Of a stretch of 64,000 nucleotides of DNA, positions 1 to 10,654 are shown in pieces. Where the stretch lies: contig VCMS01000062.1 in the NCBI GenBank assembly GCA_022539475.1, positions 59,120 to 123,119 on the forward strand, read 5' to 3'. Each line of letters begins with the position of its first letter. The first letter of the stretch is position 1. The notes beneath the pieces are model-generated. The model did not search any database. It saw nothing but the letters and a program-made list of their open reading frames with translations, and was not told the DNA's origin. A program made the translations under genes and the position numbers. The DNA comes from Gracilaria domingensis. Taxonomy: Eukaryota; Rhodophyta; Florideophyceae; Gracilariales; Gracilariaceae.

Positions 1-9
1 CCTTAATGT

Positions 10-3000
10 TTAAGGCTGTACAAGATCAACGTGCTCAGTTGGTCCTTCATCTGAATCATGATAGAATCGATTGATGTAGAATCGGTGTTGGAACCATTGA
101 AGTGGAGGACAAAAAGGTGGAGCAGGGTAGTTTGATCGAACAACATGGACAGTTCCCTGTAGTGCAGAAGCCGGAACCATCCCGTACCAAGGAGTTAACT
201 CTACGATAGTCTCCGCTTTGGAATGACGAGGGAACGGAAGAGTGTGGTTCTTTTCATCGTTTGTAGCCCACCGTAAAGATATGCATTTCAATATGTGGTC
301 GATGTTTGTTGCGGGGGGTAAAACCTCGAAATACCGGACGAATGCCACCTCTGGTGCGGTAAGTGCAGAATCAAGGAGAGATATTCGAATCAGAGCGAGT
401 ACCTGGGCAACCCAAGTCTCTGAATCTTCTCCGCTTACCAATACAGTGGAAAACTTTGGCTTTCTACTGGGACCAAATGCTGGAGAAGCGAAGACACGTT
501 GGATGATGGGGTATTTGGGTCGTCCCAGCTTAAGTGCCTTAGAAGACGAATCGAAGTGTTCAAGAGTCGGAACGAAACCGCCTTTCACGACGGCCGAATT
601 CACCAGAGTTATCCTTGTCTTTTCTGGGAAGTATGTAATAGAGTGCTCATCCAGTGTTTCTTTCACGAGACTGAGGAAAGGAGGAAGGGCCTGTTCACCA
701 ATTTGATCAAGAATCGACCTTGTGTCCGTACTTGAGAACATTTCTCTAACAGCAGTCCATGTTTTTGAACTGGACATACTTGAAACACAATGTTGAAGAG
801 CTCGTAAAGTGAAAGAACGCCCTCTCATTGCAAACCGAGGAAGCTGTGTGGAAGTTCCTGGTAAACCTGGATTACGCTGGTAAGGAGTATTGCCATTCCA
901 TTGCTTTCTAACATGTCCGTGCTCAATGGAGCGAATAGTCTCCTCCACAGCCGTTGCTGTTCTTCTGGACGTCTTTTTGTAGGGTCTTTTAAATAGCAGG
1001 TGTGCATGTTCGTATATGCCTGCGTCGTAGTACTTGATACTTCCCAGACGGCGAATATCGTCCACGAGATGATCGAGAAGATGAAACTTCAGAGTTCCCA
1101 GTCTGGAGGGATGAAAATCCGCCAGAGTCTTTGTTGCGGAACGCTTGAAGGCTTCAATCTCCGAACTAAGACACAGGAGAGAGCTTTCAGTCCAATACGG
1201 GTCACGATTGTATCTGAATAAGGTCGAGAGCAAGTCCGAGTACTGAGAGAAAACGGTTGTGATTGGGGCAACGTCCTGTTCTCCACAGCATATGTCAAAG
1301 AATGCTCCTATGAAGGGAAAGACCATGTCAAGTGCTTTGTAGTTTTTGGCCTCCAGCATTCCACGGAGACCGTCTTTCGTGAAGATACCATTCAAAGATT
1401 TGCCTTTCTCCTGCGTGGAGAAATCGATATGTAAACCTTTGGCAGGAGAATCGCGTTCTATGGCAGCTAGAATTGCGTTTGCATGGTTGAGGAGTTGGGT
1501 GCGTATCGTTCGAAATGAACGCGATGCAGATGTTTCTAATGTGGTGCACAGGGTGTCTGACTGCAGTCTCTCGATTGTGGCCGTTTTTATCAACTTTGAG
1601 ATGCCGAGATGCAAGTTGTGTAATGGTTCGAATGAGAACAGACTGTATGGAGACAATCCCGGGATCATTCCAAGGCTTACGGAAGTTTCGAGGAACGAAG
1701 GAATGAGAGATATGGAATTTGAACGCATCAGAGTATCCGCTTGAGATCTCCTCTCCCTCGCACGACGTGGACGTCTTTCCGCCTCGTCTTTTTGTGCATG
1801 TTGCAAGATAGCTGTGTATGTCTTTCGGATGCTTTTCGTGTGCTTTTGAGAACGTCCGTTGAATGAGGTGGGAATAGGACTGCATAAAGATGAGCGAGGG
1901 GCTTTGCATCTATGACACGGGCTTTCCGTTTTGGTGCCATGAAGAATAGACAGAATGTCCTTAGCCTCAGGAATATCCGCACAATAACTTGCAAGCAGAG
2001 GATGGCACACTCGACTTAGTTTGTCTTCGCCGATGAACTGAAAACCTTTCTGCGTGAGATTTAGAATGGGCTCCAGGACTTGACGAAGAGATTCTTGAAG
2101 GATTTGCATCCTGGACTCGCGTAGAGACTTGCTAGAAACAAATGGCATTGCGTCTGCTTCAGATGCGGAAACCTCGATCAGTGTGGTAGGGAAGTATGCC
2201 ACTACTGTGAGGTCATCACGGATACACTTACGGCGAAGCTGGTCGGAGAAGTTGAGAAATATGAGGTGAAGAGGATAGGCGGTAACCGATGTTTGCTTTA
2301 GAGTTGTTGAAGACTTATCGGTGTATACCTGCAGAAGACCTACGAAAGATTCACTGTAACTTATTTCTTGGGAGTACCACACTATTCTACTATCCAAAGA
2401 GCCCATGACCATTTCCTTAAGTTTTGAGGTGGCGTCTCTTGCGAGAGAGCCGGACATGGGGTGAGATATTTTCGTGGAGTGGGTCTGAGGTATAGGGTGG
2501 AAGAATGTGTTTTCGTTGTTAGCCAACTGGAGCTGTTTCACAAGTGTCTGAACGGGGTCTCTCGTGTAGAGGGTGGCGCTGAACTTACATCCTTCTGGCG
2601 AGACAGTTCTGCGATTGAAACCGTCCTTTGAGGCGTATCGTTCGAAAATGGCGTTCTTCAGTTCTGTACAGCGCTTGGAACTTGTTATGGTCTCGTTGAA
2701 TCGCTTTTGCGAGAATCGCGGGTCCCGAAGTAGCCCAATTAGCTCGTCCGCCTCACGATGACCAAGGTTGGAAGCTACTGAAGCCAGACAAACCGTGAGA
2801 TAATCCATATGCAAATCACCGAGGGCCTCCTCAGAAGGCACTGGGCGGGAACTGCTTCCGTGTTCTCGCTCTAATGACGCGGGAGCCCGGGAAGGAGAAA
2901 CACAATGCGAAGTGTCCGGAATGGGAGGGGCGCACGGAGTGGGGTCGACGATGTCCTCGGACACTGGAGGCTCGGGAAGGCGACAAGGGGCAGTGACCGT

Positions 3001-3285
3001 TTCGGAAGATGCGGGCGCGGGTGCGGAAAGCTTGAGACGCTTGCTTCTCCGAATGGGCCGGCTATTGTCGTCTTCCAGCGCTGCTTTCAGACGAAACGGG
3101 CAATGGTTGACATGCTGTTGAAGGGATAAGACTCCTCGGCGAGTAACGAAGGGGCACCCACGCTTCTTATGTGTACAGTAGTAGACCATGGGAAGAAGAA
3201 CTGAACGAGAAACGACGACAAAGACTGCAAGGGAAGGGCGTCCGAAGGGAGAAGGAGGTCGAGCGACAGTCAAGATCGACGTCAT
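10..3285 (-). CDS. Plavaka/CACTA-like DNA transposase
   Basis: Intact 1091-residue reading frame on the minus strand. A second in-frame Met at residue 33 (base 3189) is an equally good start, because the zinc-finger-like segment follows it directly (C37, C44, H58, C62). After a low-complexity Pro/Ser stretch comes the core seen in Plavaka/KDZ-type CACTA transposases: YTDKS at residues 321-325, then an AYP...RRK...AYFPT block, a CxxC pair (CHRCKAP), an FSFEPLHNLHLGISK helix and an EHAHLLFKRPYKKTSRR block near the C-terminal third. These blocks match the usual order in fungal and algal tnp2-like proteins. The PLHN position carries Glu where I remember Asp in relatives. It should cut and paste its own element. 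The left terminal repeat would lie outside the window and no CACTA-type terminus was found on the right. The unbroken frame suggests a recent insertion. The family name is inferred from motifs only. Confidence 0.75.
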   Translation of the reverse strand: MTSILTVARPPSPFGRPSLAVFVVVSRSVLLPMVYYCTHKKRGCPFVTRRGVLSLQQHVNHCPFRLKAALEDDNSRPIRRSKRLKLSAPAPASSETVTAPCRLPEPPVSEDIVDPTPCAPPIPDTSHCVSPSRAPASLEREHGSSSRPVPSEEALGDLHMDYLTVCLASVASNLGHREADELIGLLRDPRFSQKRFNETITSSKRCTELKNAIFERYASKDGFNRRTVSPEGCKFSATLYTRDPVQTLVKQLQLANNENTFFHPIPQTHSTKISHPMSGSLARDATSKLKEMVMGSLDSRIVWYSQEISYSESFVGLLQVYTDKSSTTLKQTSVTAYPLHLIFLNFSDQLRRKCIRDDLTVVAYFPTTLIEVSASEADAMPFVSSKSLRESRMQILQESLRQVLEPILNLTQKGFQFIGEDKLSRVCHPLLASYCADIPEAKDILSILHGTKTESPCHRCKAPRSSLCSPIPTSFNGRSQKHTKSIRKTYTAILQHAQKDEAERRPRRARERRSQADTLMRSNSISLIPSFLETSVSLGMIPGLSPYSLFSFEPLHNLHLGISKLIKTATIERLQSDTLCTTLETSASRSFRTIRTQLLNHANAILAAIERDSPAKGLHIDFSTQEKGKSLNGIFTKDGLRGMLEAKNYKALDMVFPFIGAFFDICCGEQDVAPITTVFSQYSDLLSTLFRYNRDPYWTESSLLCLSSEIEAFKRSATKTLADFHPSRLGTLKFHLLDHLVDDIRRLGSIKYYDAGIYEHAHLLFKRPYKKTSRRTATAVEETIRSIEHGHVRKQWNGNTPYQRNPGLPGTSTQLPRFAMRGRSFTLRALQHCVSSMSSSKTWTAVREMFSSTDTRSILDQIGEQALPPFLSLVKETLDEHSITYFPEKTRITLVNSAVVKGGFVPTLEHFDSSSKALKLGRPKYPIIQRVFASPAFGPSRKPKFSTVLVSGEDSETWVAQVLALIRISLLDSALTAPEVAFVRYFEVLPPATNIDHILKCISLRWATNDEKNHTLPFPRHSKAETIVELTPWYGMVPASALQGTVHVVRSNYPAPPFCPPLQWFQHRFYINRFYHDSDEGPTEHVDLVQP

Positions 3286-3391
3286 GCTGAGAACGGAGAA
3301 TATATTTTGAGTTCAAATCACGTGCTTTCGTTCAAAAAGGAACGTAGGTACACGTCGACCTCAACACAAGGGTGTACTTCTCGTATTATCT

Positions 3392-3414
3392 ACCACTGGT
3401 TATAAACCTGTGGT
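3392..3414. repeat. Short inverted repeat beyond the transposase start
   Basis: The 10-base arms 3392-3401 (ACCACTGGTT) and 3405-3414 (AACCTGTGGT) pair with one mismatch. The site lies about 110 bases upstream of the transposase ATG, so it may be part of the element's subterminal or promoter DNA. The other end of the element is not in the window, so this cannot be tested here. Confidence 0.35.
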
Positions 3415-3475
3415 TTCGCAACGTTGTACGCTGTACACCTGTCCAATCTCGCACAGAAAAATAAATCTCTTCCCT

Positions 3476-3490
3476 CCGCCGCCGCCGCCG
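3476..3490. repeat. CCG microsatellite
   Basis: Five perfect CCG triplets in non-coding DNA between the transposase and the minisatellite. No gene is evident around it. Confidence 0.8.
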
Positions 3491-4014
3491 CGCCTCCGAC
3501 GTCCGACCTTCCCTTACCGTCGTGATCCGTGCCATCCACATCCTCGCGTTATACTCCCCTCCGTCCTTCTTTTTTCCTCCCTGTACTTTATGGAGGTTCC
3601 TTAAAGTAGAGGGCGGAAAAAAGTAGGACGGAGTCATCCGTATCTCACGGATGTATTCCGTGCAGTCTTTTCGTAGGTTCTCTTCCATATTCTTCTATGT
3701 ATCTTTGCTCTAAACTAACCCATCCTCACCACGTTTTTTCGCGCTATTCGACATGTAAACGGCAGAAAATAAGCTTTGGGTTACCGGGTTCCCGTTTTCA
3801 GCCTCCAACTCGTTCCATTTGTTCAACTACGTTCTGCTTACGATATGTTCCATCTTGTTCTACGTCTTGCTACTAACATTGACGTGATTGAAGGTAACCA
3901 CTATTTGACGTGCGTCCTTTGTATTTCTTCCGACGTCCACAACGACTGTAAGTACGCAACCAGTTTCATTTCGTCTCTCAAGATCGATCTCTGACTGCTC
4001 GTGTAACCTATCAC

Positions 4015-4480
4015 GCGGTATTGCCGATCTTGGTTCACTTTGTTGCGCCATAGGCGTCTCTAGCTTCTCGCATCTTGCGCTACTTTTGGTTTGTTGGCGA
4101 TCTTGGTTCCGCCATAGACTCTTCTCTCTTCTCGCGTCTTGCGCTGCTTTTGGTGTATTGGCGATATTGGTTGATATTGGTTGACTGGCTCGGGCGATAG
4201 GTTCATCATTGGCAATCTTGGTTGACTAGGTTGCGCCATAGGATGGACTCTCTCTTATCGCGTCTTGCGTTACTTTTGGTGCATTGGCGATATGGTTTGA
4301 CTTGGTTGCCTCATAGACTCGCCTCTCTTCTCGCGCCTTACGTTGATCTTCTTGTATTGGCGATCTTGGTTGACTGGCTTGCGGGATAGTCGATTCTGGT
4401 ACTTGGTTGCGACATAGGCTGCTCTCTCGTTTATCGCATTTTGCGGTATGTTTGCTGCATGGGTATTCTTGGTGTCGTTG
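4015..4480. repeat. Degenerate minisatellite, period about 75 bases
   Basis: A unit with the core ATTGGCGATCTTGGTTGAC, then a GTTGCGCCATAG block, then a TCTCGCGTCTTGCG block recurs five to six times. Core starts lie near 4021, 4095, 4159, 4207, 4283 and 4357, so the spacing is mostly 64-76 bases, with one shorter step. Copies differ by many substitutions and small gaps. No reading frame is conserved between copies, so I treat it as non-coding. Confidence 0.75.
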
Positions 4481-4754
4481 CTTGTGAGTTCTCGCTTCGA
4501 CACCTTTCGCGGTTTACGATGATATGGTGGGCTTGTAATCTAACCGATCCCTTTCCTGCTTCTTCTTCCGTTTGCGAGTTACCAGGTCCCTCGACTTTTC
4601 TAGCGCAACGTTTCTGTTTTGTTTTATCAATGGTACGTTCCATCGCATTTCAAATGTATCTAACGGATCATTGACTAACTTATGGATACTTTCTGCTTGC
4701 GTATACAGGTAAATGACTTTTGATGCGTACGTAGCTCACGAGTTGCAGGTGCAG

Positions 4755-4806
4755 GTTCCTCAAGTAGGGAACCATGCATCTGGGCATGGTTCCCTACATG
4801 AGGAAC
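4755..4806. repeat. Hairpin 1 of three: 23-base arms
   Basis: Arms 4755-4777 and 4784-4806 are inverted copies with a single mismatch and a 6-base loop. The arms contain the core TAGGGAACCATGC. It is followed within 4 bases by a second hairpin and 80 bases later by a third. No gene overlaps it. The origin is unknown: a foldback element, a small-RNA precursor or a recombination product are all possible. Confidence 0.85.
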
Positions 4807-4809
4807 GGA

Positions 4810-4838
4810 GAGGATGAGGCGCTTCGCGCCTCATCCTC
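4810..4838. repeat. Hairpin 2 of three: perfect 12-base arms
   Basis: GAGGATGAGGCG (4810-4821) and its exact reverse complement (4827-4838) are separated by CTTCG. The stem is GC-rich and abuts hairpin 1. Confidence 0.85.
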
Positions 4839-4887
4839 GCGGAGTGCGTATGTGTTCTACCGATCCAGCAATTTGGTGCAGGTGCCC

Positions 4888-4907
4888 TCTGCGGCATCTG
4901 CCGCAGA
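4888..4907. repeat. Hairpin 3 of three: perfect 9-base arms
   Basis: TCTGCGGCA and TGCCGCAGA flank a 2-base centre, giving an almost perfect palindrome. It closes the three-hairpin cluster of 4755-4907. Confidence 0.8.
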
Positions 4908-5184
4908 TTGGGCCTACATCCGATCCATCATGGGGAAATGGTACATGTAATATAGCGAAGTAGTGGTTAGCAAAAGCGGTCGATAGAAGAATAGATACGA
5001 ATAAAACGGTATGATTTCATAATGGGCATCATCTGTACTAGCACTAGTATTCCATGCGTTGCAGGGTATCATTCCGCAGAAGGTATCGTGTAATGTGCAC
5101 CTTAATGGAAACTGAACCTAGACTTCGCGAAATACAGTTCAGGTAGCCCTCGACTAAAGAACTAGCACGAGTGGAAAACCCACC

Positions 5185-5320
5185 AGTATTTACTGCACAG
5201 CGATTCTGGACGACCCAAGCAATTATCTGCAGATTTTGAAATAATTGATCTCGATATTTTTTTCAAAAAATTTACTGGACGACCCTTGCCAATTTCTGGA
5301 CGACCCTCGCCAAAAACTAG
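5185..5320. repeat. Triplicated CTGGACGACCC motif
   Basis: The motif CTGGACGACCC occurs near 5205, 5275 and 5297, immediately ahead of and inside the start of the recognisable Gag region of the chromovirus. Each copy is followed by a related AAGCAATT/TTGCCAATT/TCGCCAAAA tail, so it looks like a short local duplication. A primer-binding role (TGG start) is conceivable but unproven. Confidence 0.6.
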
Positions 5321-5329
5321 CATCTGCAA

Positions 5330-6345
5330 GAGACAGACGCTACCTTAAAGGACAAGCCTACCACCGCCTGCAGGGGCGCCTTCGAGGAAATACCCTAGTG
5401 GTTGACGACGAAGAGACGGAGATGTTGGAGAGCTACCCTGAAGTGGTTAATTTCTTGTTGGAGACATATGCGACCGATGAGGTAATACAGGAGTCCTACT
5501 CGGAGTTGCTCGCTTACCGTCAAAGGTCAGGCCAAATCGAAATGGAATTCTCAGTTGCCTTGTGGAACCTAGCCACGCGATGCGGGAACGTGATCACTAC
5601 CACGAGGTTAAAGTCAATGTTCTCTGACAATGTTGACAGAGCCATCCGCTCTCAGGTACGTAATTACTTGACGACTGACCGAAAGGTAGACTACGATGCC
5701 CTTGCCAGGTACGCTCAGGGTCTGGGCGACACGCTCCGCATGGGTAAGAAACCGACTCATAGTCCTACCACAAGGGAGAAACCGAAACGGTCCGCGATGG
5801 AAATCGAAGAGAACTCTACCACAGATGGTGATTCTTTGATCAGGATACCAACTGGTACTGCAATTCACTTGGTTGCTGCACCACATGGAAATTCCCGACC
5901 CTCTACGGTAGGGAACTGGTCAACCACACCAATTGGCACTCCTCAGTCTGTCACGCCACCGACCAGGGCGACAACCCAATCACCTGCTTCCGTCGGTACC
6001 CGTCAACGGAATGCACCAACTGGTTCTAATTCGTCTTATGCGACGGCGAACACTGGGGAAAGGAAGTCTACCTCGATGGTAATGAGAGACCCGACCACAG
6101 GGGGTCCGCTTTGCTGGTTCTGCCTCTCAGGTGATCACGTTGCCTATAGGTGCGATAAGCTACCACCCGGGCTACGAGATAATCTCGTGCAGGCCAGGCA
6201 GGAAAACCACTCTCACCTATTCGGTTCAGACCGGAACGAACCAACTGGTAATAGGACAGGACCATCTGGATCCCGTCAGGTCAACCTTGTGGAACAGGAA
6301 CCGATCTTGGAAACTTCCTCTGCTCCCAAGCAGGAGGAAAACTAA
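5330..6345 (+). mobile_element. Gag region of the chromovirus
   Basis: Encodes a helical capsid-like segment followed by a basic, Thr/Pro-rich stretch and a single CCHC zinc knuckle (CWFC...H...C) near 6115-6155, as expected of a nucleocapsid. The frame opens at a TTG, with no convincing ATG upstream, so the natural start of Gag is not identified. Confidence 0.8.
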
Positions 6346-6479
6346 AACCGGTTGTGGTTGAGGCCACACCCACCCGGAAATTAGAAGGCCATTCGATACC
6401 GAAAGGATTGGATGGCACCGGGAAGGACGAGAACAGTACACCAATGAAGGTTATGTTCATGAAGTACAATAACTATAAA

Positions 6480-7600
6480 GTTGGTGTTTCGCTTTGTTTC
6501 TCACCTTCCCATGCGGTGCCTGCAGTTTCTGTACTCGATACCGGTGCCAGTCCATGCATATTGAACGCCCGTATGGTCCCCAAGTCGGTATTGGATACAC
6601 TCAAGCAGGAAGCCACACCCGACCCTTTGGTAGATGCGAACAACCGCTCTGCTAATCAGAGGAACGCTGACCACGATGGGGCAAATTGGAACCTGGAAGG
6701 TACGAGTGGAGTTCTACGTGGTGGACCGATTGGCTGCGGATTGCATCCTGGGAACCAGCTTCATTGACAACCATGTCAGAGCAATCTTCCCAGGATCGCA
6801 GACAATCCTGCTCCGCTACGGTGGTAGGGTTGCCATTCAAGGTCACACAAAGACCAAGAATGGATGGGCTCGAACACCAACACGGAAACTCCTAACCAAT
6901 ACGGTTTCCAACAAGGTTAGACTCACCAAGAAGGTTTCCATACCGCCTATGCACCAGACTACCGTAACGTTTTCATGCGATACACCAGGCCTGGTAACGT
7001 TGCAGAACCATCCGAGGACAGCGGAACGACATCTTACCTTAATGGCTAGCGGAATTGTTGAGAACGTACCGCACAGACCATTTCAGGTATACCTCAGCAA
7101 TTTCGGAAACCACACCGTGAACTTGCCAAAGAATACCGTGATAGGTGTCGCTCTACCAGCCCCAAGTGGTGTATTCATCATGCCAACCGAGTCTGGTGAG
7201 GTCACCTACTCTAAAGAAGGGGGGAGGAAATCGTTTGCGAACAACCAAGTGGTATCGACGAATGCTGACGAAAAGACCGTACTGGCTGACACCGAGACCT
7301 ATGCGGTAGAAGCCAGGAAGAAACTGGAGTTAGACCCAGTGAGGGATTGGAGAGAGAAAGTCCATGTAGGTGAGGACCACTGTCACAACAAGCGACGTAT
7401 CCTCCGTCTCCTTGAGGAATTTGAAACCATGCGGTCGGACCAATTAGGTGGGATCAAGGCGGCCGAGCATCGCATCGAACTGGTGCCTGGCTCTAAATCA
7501 ATATGGCAACAACCCTACCGTGCAGGTCCGAAAGCCCGCGGTGTGGAGTTGGAGGAGGTGGAACGGATGCTCCGTGAAGGTGTGATTGAACCCGCTTAAT
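6480..7600 (+). mobile_element. Protease and linker region of the chromovirus
   Basis: The retropepsin active-site motif LDTGAS is readable near 6535, followed by the protease C-terminal part. A long linker then leads to the first block of the reverse transcriptase (QQPYR...REGVIEPA near 7505-7597). It processes the polyprotein in intact relatives. Confidence 0.75.
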
Positions 7601-9010
7601 CTGAATGGGCCAGCCCAGTGGTGTTGGTTCAGAGAAAGGGAGATCCTAGAATGAGGTTCTGCATCGACTATAGGAAGTTGAACAATGTCACCGTACGGGA
7701 TTCGTACCCAATACCTAGGATGGACGAGTGCATTGATTCCCTTGGGGATGCACAAATATTTACCACTTTGGACGCCAATTGCGGTTATTGGCAGATGTTT
7801 ATAAGGGAAGAGGACCGAGACAAAACGGCGATCACCTGCCATGCTGGTCTTTACCGTTTTACTCGGATGCCTTTTGGTCTTTGTAACGCACCCGCTACGT
7901 TTCAGCGAGCGTTAAATATTATCCTTTCAAAGGTCAAGTGGAGAACCGCATTGGTATATCTAGATGATGTTATCATCTATTCCAGATCGGTGGAAGAACA
8001 TTTCGTTCATGTCCGTCAGGTGTTGAGACTACTAAAGACCGCAGGGGTAACATTGAAGCTCCGCAAGTGCTTCTTTTTCGATACCAAAGTGGAATACCTG
8101 GGCTACACAATTAGCCCAGGTCGCCTTTTGGTTGCAAAGCGCAATTTGCGAGCAGTCCAGGAAGCGAAAGCACCGCGGTCTCAGATCGAGGTGAGATCCT
8201 TTATTGGTCTCTGTAATGTTTACAGAAGGTTCATCAAAGGATTCGCGACCATTGCAGCACCCTTGAATAGGAAGCTCCTAAAAGGTCAGCCCATGAAGTT
8301 TGAGATCTTCTCGGACGAGGAGATGGACGCGTTCGAAACGCTCAAGCGAGTGCTTCTGAACCCACCAATATTGGCGCTACCCAAAGCTGGTTACCGCTAC
8401 ACGCTGGATACCGACGCTTTCGACGCCCAAATTGGTTGCTGCCTCATGCAGGAGCAAGAAAACGGCGACAAGCTACCTATTGGTTAGTGGGGTCGAGCAC
8501 TGACCGAAACGGAGAAGAACTACACTGTCACCGAGAAGGAATTCCTAGCGGTAGTGTGGAGCATACTGATGCTCCGTCCCTACCTATATGGTGAACGTTT
8601 TACCTTGCGGACTGATCATGACTCCCTTAGGTGGATACTGGGATTATCAGATGCGTCCGGTCGGTTGGCCAGGTGGAGATTACGTCTATCCGAGATGGAG
8701 TTCGACGTAGAGTACCGTCCTGGTATAAAGCACAAAGTCGCAGACGCTCTGTCTCGTCTGAGTACCGATGGGTTAGATACCGAACCGGTGGAAGACGACA
8801 TACCGTGCTTCACGATTTCAACTGACCCAAGTGGTAATTTGACCGATACGGTTCAGGGAGTGTGGGAGCTACCTGGTGAAGGTGAGCTGTGGAATGAGAA
8901 TCTGTACCAAGAGGTCATGGCTCTCGAGGAGATGGACATCACGCCCATCCCAAGAGAGGAGTTCCTTCGGGAGCAAGCCAACGACGCGTATTGCAAGTCG
9001 TTGGCAGACT
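7500..9010 (+). mobile_element. Reverse transcriptase and RNase H region of the chromovirus
   Basis: Shows the Ty3/Gypsy RT blocks FCIDYRKLN, FTTLDANCGYWQ, MPFGLCNAPATFQR and the catalytic YLDDVIIYS near 7960-7985, then an RNase H with TLDTDAFDAQIG, KNYTVTEKEFLAVVW and RTDHDSLRW. The order and spacing are normal for the family. Confidence 0.9.
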
Positions 9011-9129
9011 AAGTTGGTAAGAAGGGATCTCAGTTTGACATCGACCGAAACGGATATTTGGTACGGAAGTCGAACCTCGATGGTCTGCTCCAAAAGGTTG
9101 TACCGAAATCTTTGCGACCTAGAGTCCTT

Positions 9130-10629
9130 TACCTGACTCGCTTTCCCAGGCTGGCTGGTCACTAAGGTGGTACGAGGACGTATTACACTCTGAGGAGGCA
9201 GTTATACTGGCCGCATATGGTACACGATGTGTATTCCTTTGTGGCACAGTGTGAGTCATGTTTGAGAACCCGTGATGGTGTGCGCAAACATAGGAAGTAC
9301 CTCAAGCTGTTTTCAGCAGTGGGCTCTATGGAGTTTGTCGCTATTAACCTTTTAGGTCCACTACCAAGAACCTCAAGGGGGTACCAACACATTATGGTTA
9401 TCACCGATCGGTTCTCAAAACTAACTCGAGCTATACCTCTGAAGGACACGAAGAGTACCACTTTGGCTGTTGCGTTTCTCAACAATTGGATTTACCCATA
9501 TGGTGCGCCACTCTACTTGCTGACCGATAATGGTTCGAATCTCGCGGCGAAGTTTTTCGAAGCTGTTTGTCACCTTTTAGGTATCAAACACTATTTCACT
9601 ACCGCCTACCACTCGCAAACCAATGGGCAAGTGGAAAGGTTTAACCAAACGTTGGTCTCGGGGTTGCGCCACTACACTGAGGAACACCAAACTGGTTGGG
9701 ATGAGCTGGTTCAGCCGCTTACCTACTCCTACAACCTACAGGTGCATCGCTCTACGCAGACAACACCGTTTGATTTGGTGCTGTCGCGTCACCCCCTGGG
9801 TATTGTCCTTCAAATTGAACCCACAGGGGAGGCACCGGCTGGTTCTTTAAGTCCCGCTCAGGTGAAGAGGAATACCCTACTGAGGTTGAGGAAAGCTTTG
9901 AAGTACGCGCAGAGCAAGCTCACTGCCGCTCATCGATGCTACAAAGCAGACTATGACCGAAAGGTAAATCGAGTGGTATCGGTAGAACCGGGTCAGTATG
10001 TCTACCTAGACGTACCGCCAAAAGGTTCGGGACCAACGCCTGGTGACGAGACAGATGACGAAGAGATTGACCGCGAGGTTAACTCTAAGTTACTCCCAAA
10101 ATCTACGGGTCCCTATAAGGTTCTGAAGTCTACTGACCAGACGGTGACAATACTCCAAGATGGTCTGCACAATACTGTGTCAATTGACCGCGTATCGGTA
10201 GCACCGGAGACGGTTCAACACCGTAGGGATGCGGAAGAACGCGCGCGAGATCGCCGTGCGGTTGAGCTTCGCGTCACACCAAGTGGTGAAGAACAACCTT
10301 TAGAGATAGGTGAAGACGAAGGCGGAAGCGATCCAGACTACATCCCACCCGTGAAGGAGCCAAGTGACCCTGATAGTGAAGCCCGTAAAACCTTGAAGGA
10401 CATCGCGACAGACGCAGAGAACCAAGTGGTAGACGCACAGGAGTCGGATGAATACCCTGTGGAATCCATCGTCGGTTACGAACGTACACCAGAAGGTCTT
10501 AAGTACCACGTACGGTGGTATGGTTGGGGGCCGGAGGGTGACACTTCTGAGCCACCCTCAGCTATCCCTAAGAACTTCGCCATCCGATACTGGCGGAGGC
10601 GAGAGGAACCTATGCCACCGGACGGTTGA
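9130..10629 (+). mobile_element. Integrase and chromodomain region of the chromovirus
   Basis: Integrase core with the DDE signature (INLLGPLP, LLTDNGSN, YHSQTNGQVERFNQTL), a GPY/F-like module (STGPYKVLK) and, at the C-terminus near 10445-10600, a chromodomain (YPVESIVGYERTPEG, KYHVRWYGWG). Chromodomains in this family direct integration to marked chromatin. This section is the longest undisturbed part of the element. Confidence 0.9.
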
Positions 10630-10654
10630 CTTGTATAACAACAGCTGTTGACTC

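Noticed and set aside
4015-4480. CRISPR-like array
   Set aside because: Repeats are diverged, about 75 bases long and contiguous, without unique spacers; this is a minisatellite in a eukaryotic genome.
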